Assembly: GCF_020382885.2 (NCBI RefSeq)
Contig: NC_058504.1
Span: 18,549,019 to 18,613,018, forward strand
Length of the DNA stretch: 64,000 bases
Origin: Scatophagus argus
Lineage: Eukaryota > Chordata > Actinopteri > Scatophagidae
Direction of reading: 5' to 3'
The translations under genes were made by a program, and so were the position numbers. Of the stretch, positions 62,745 to 64,000 are shown in pieces (the stretch's first letter is position 1; every line of letters starts with the position of its first letter). The notes under the pieces are model-generated. The model saw nothing but the letters and a program-made list of their open reading frames with translations. It searched no databases and had not been told where the DNA came from.

Positions 62745-63434
62745 CAGTGGCCGACAAATACAAAACACGCTGCATATACAGACAGGCGCTGCAAATACAG
62801 AAACGCACTGCATATAAGAAACAGATGTAAAAGGAAAGGGCGGTGGTGCAGTGGTTAGCACTGTCGCTAAGAGGGTTCCAGGTTCGAATCCCGGTCTGGG
62901 CCTTTCTATGTGGAGTTTGCATGTTCTCCCTGTGCCTGTGTGGGTTTTCTCCGGGTACTCCGGCTTCCTCCCACAATACCAAAAACATGCACATTAGGTT
63001 AATTGGCTACTCTACATTGCCCCTAGGTGTGAGTGTGAGAGTGTGTGGTTGTCTGTCTTTGTGTGTCGGCCCTGCGATTGACTGGTGACCAGTCCAGGGT
63101 GAACCCCGCCTCTCGCCCGTAGTCAGCTGGGATAGGCTCCAGCTCCCCCGCGACCCTGACGGATAAGCGGTATAGAAAATGGATGTATGTAAAAGGAAAA
63201 TGCTGCAAAAACAGAAACATGCTGCAAATAAGGAAACAAATGCAAAAAGAAAATGCTGCGTATCCAGTCATACAACAGAAGTGCTCCAGGCCTCTAGGGG
63301 CAGTGCTGAGCTTCCACACGAGAGACAGACAACAGACATATAAACGTGTGGAGCAGATGAACATAGACATGATAAAGAGCACAAATTGCAGCACCTGTCT
63401 GTGTATGCAGCGTGTTTGTACTTGTCAGCCACCG
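62745..63434. mobile_element. Tc1/mariner-type MITE with internal tandem repeats, carrying a nested SINE
   Basis: Terminal inverted repeats of about 50 bp: the left end CAGTGGCCGACAAATACAAA matches the reverse complement of the right end, CGGTGGCTGACAAGTACAAA, and the match continues with CACGCTGCAT and ACAGACAGG with few differences. TA dinucleotides flank both ends (62743-62744 and 63435-63436), the target duplication of the Tc1/mariner superfamily. Internally there are degenerate units of about 20 bp built on GCTGCAAATAAGAAAC. Without the SINE and its duplication the element would be about 328 bp. It encodes no transposase. Confidence 0.8.
62838..63186 (+). mobile_element. tRNA-derived SINE (copy 3), with 13-bp target-site duplication
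   Basis: Same family as copies 1 and 2. The head is GGCGGTGGTGCAGTGGTTAG, the B box is GGTTCGAATCC, and the tail is GATAAGCGGTATAGAAAATG with GATG. A short deletion follows GCACTGTCGC. It is bounded by the exact 13-bp duplication ATGTAAAAGGAAA (62825-62837 and 63187-63199), the signature of LINE-mediated insertion. The high identity to copy 1 suggests a recent insertion. Confidence 0.9.
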
Positions 63435-64000
63435 TAAAAAATAGAGCATATTTTTTAAAATGTAAGTTTTTTCAATTTCTGTTTGCCTATGGTTTGCTTC
63501 ACGTGACTATTTATTAATAAAAGATTGTTCCAGTAAGATGAGATTAATAAAGGCACATATTTCACTGTTTGCATTATTATAGAGATAGTAACAGTTATCT
63601 TTATTTATTTGTTTGTTTGTTACATTGGAATTTAAAGAAACAAAGAGCTCCATTTTAGTAGGAAAAAAAATATCCTGGAAAAAGTCCTTGAAAAAGTGAA
63701 CCTAAGACTGGTCTCGAGGCCAAGAGTACTGAGTACTACAATACTGTTAACCCCTGCTGGCTGATGGAAAATTCATCATTAACTGTGCACTGTTTGTGAT
63801 TTTCCCAGGAATGTGAACAGGGCTTTTATCATTGGGCCACAGGCTCAATCAAAACTGTGTTACTTCACATAGCGACTTTACTGACTTTAATTTAAATGAG
63901 AAATACTTTCAGGTTAGTTTTATCTATAGGAAGACCTGTACTTCAGTTAAAAAAATCTCTGACAACACTTTAAAAGTAAGTGTTGCAGAAAATACACAGC

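Larger units (their letters stand above)
61432..64000 (+). other. endothelin receptor intron, next exon not found
   Basis: After the donor AAG|GTAGGT at 61431/61432 I find no sequence resembling the expected next exon (a stretch with DWWLFSFYFC-like coding). This interval is therefore taken as intron up to the window edge. It hosts the MITE and SINE listed separately. Confidence 0.5.

Noticed and set aside
1..64000. CRISPR arrays, bacterial operons or phage features
   Set aside because: No regularly spaced repeats, no dense gene packing; all gene features are those of a vertebrate genome.

Overview
The window is vertebrate nuclear DNA from a ray-finned fish, most likely a percomorph teleost. 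The evidence is short introns in GPCR genes, Rex3/RTE- and L2-type LINE remnants, tRNA-derived SINEs of teleost type, and abundant CA/GT microsatellites. It has no bacterial or viral gene organisation. Coding sequence is sparse: four clearly recognisable rhodopsin-class GPCR genes plus one divergent GPCR-like reading frame.

Layout. About 1.9-3.5 kb (minus): p2ry10, three coding exons. About 8.3-9.7 kb (minus): lpar4, two coding exons, with a probable untranslated first exon and CpG-rich promoter near 13.3-13.6 kb. About 15.1-16.5 kb: internally deleted Rex3-like LINE. About 20.8-21.5 kb (minus): a divergent GPCR-like frame covering TM1 to TM4 or TM5 only. About 28.6-30.6 kb (plus): cysltr1, one coding exon with a probable 5' untranslated exon. 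From 31 to 54 kb there is a gene desert holding a Harbinger transposase remnant, a solo LTR, LINE 3' ends, and an L2-type LINE inserted into a SINE. About 54.4 kb to beyond 61.4 kb (plus): the first part of a B-type endothelin receptor gene, most likely ednrb2. It has a TATA promoter, an untranslated exon and three coding exons, and runs off the right edge. A mariner-type MITE carrying a nested SINE lies at 62.7-63.4 kb.

The set cysltr1 / lpar4 / p2ry10, with lpar4 and cysltr1 divergently oriented, matches the human Xq21.1 cluster as I know it, so this is a conserved synteny block. The receptors bind lipid mediators (lysophosphatidylserine-type lipids, lysophosphatidic acid, cysteinyl leukotrienes) or endothelin peptides. 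They are not an operon or a single pathway; they share ancestry and neighbourhood.

The most interesting signals are the divergent GPCR frame in which DRY reads E-A-T, two nested transposon insertions whose histories can be read from the sequence, a shared 3' tail between the SINE and the Rex3 LINE, and the lineage-specific introns and loop expansion in p2ry10. Exon boundaries were assigned by eye from splice signals and remembered human proteins. No searches were run.
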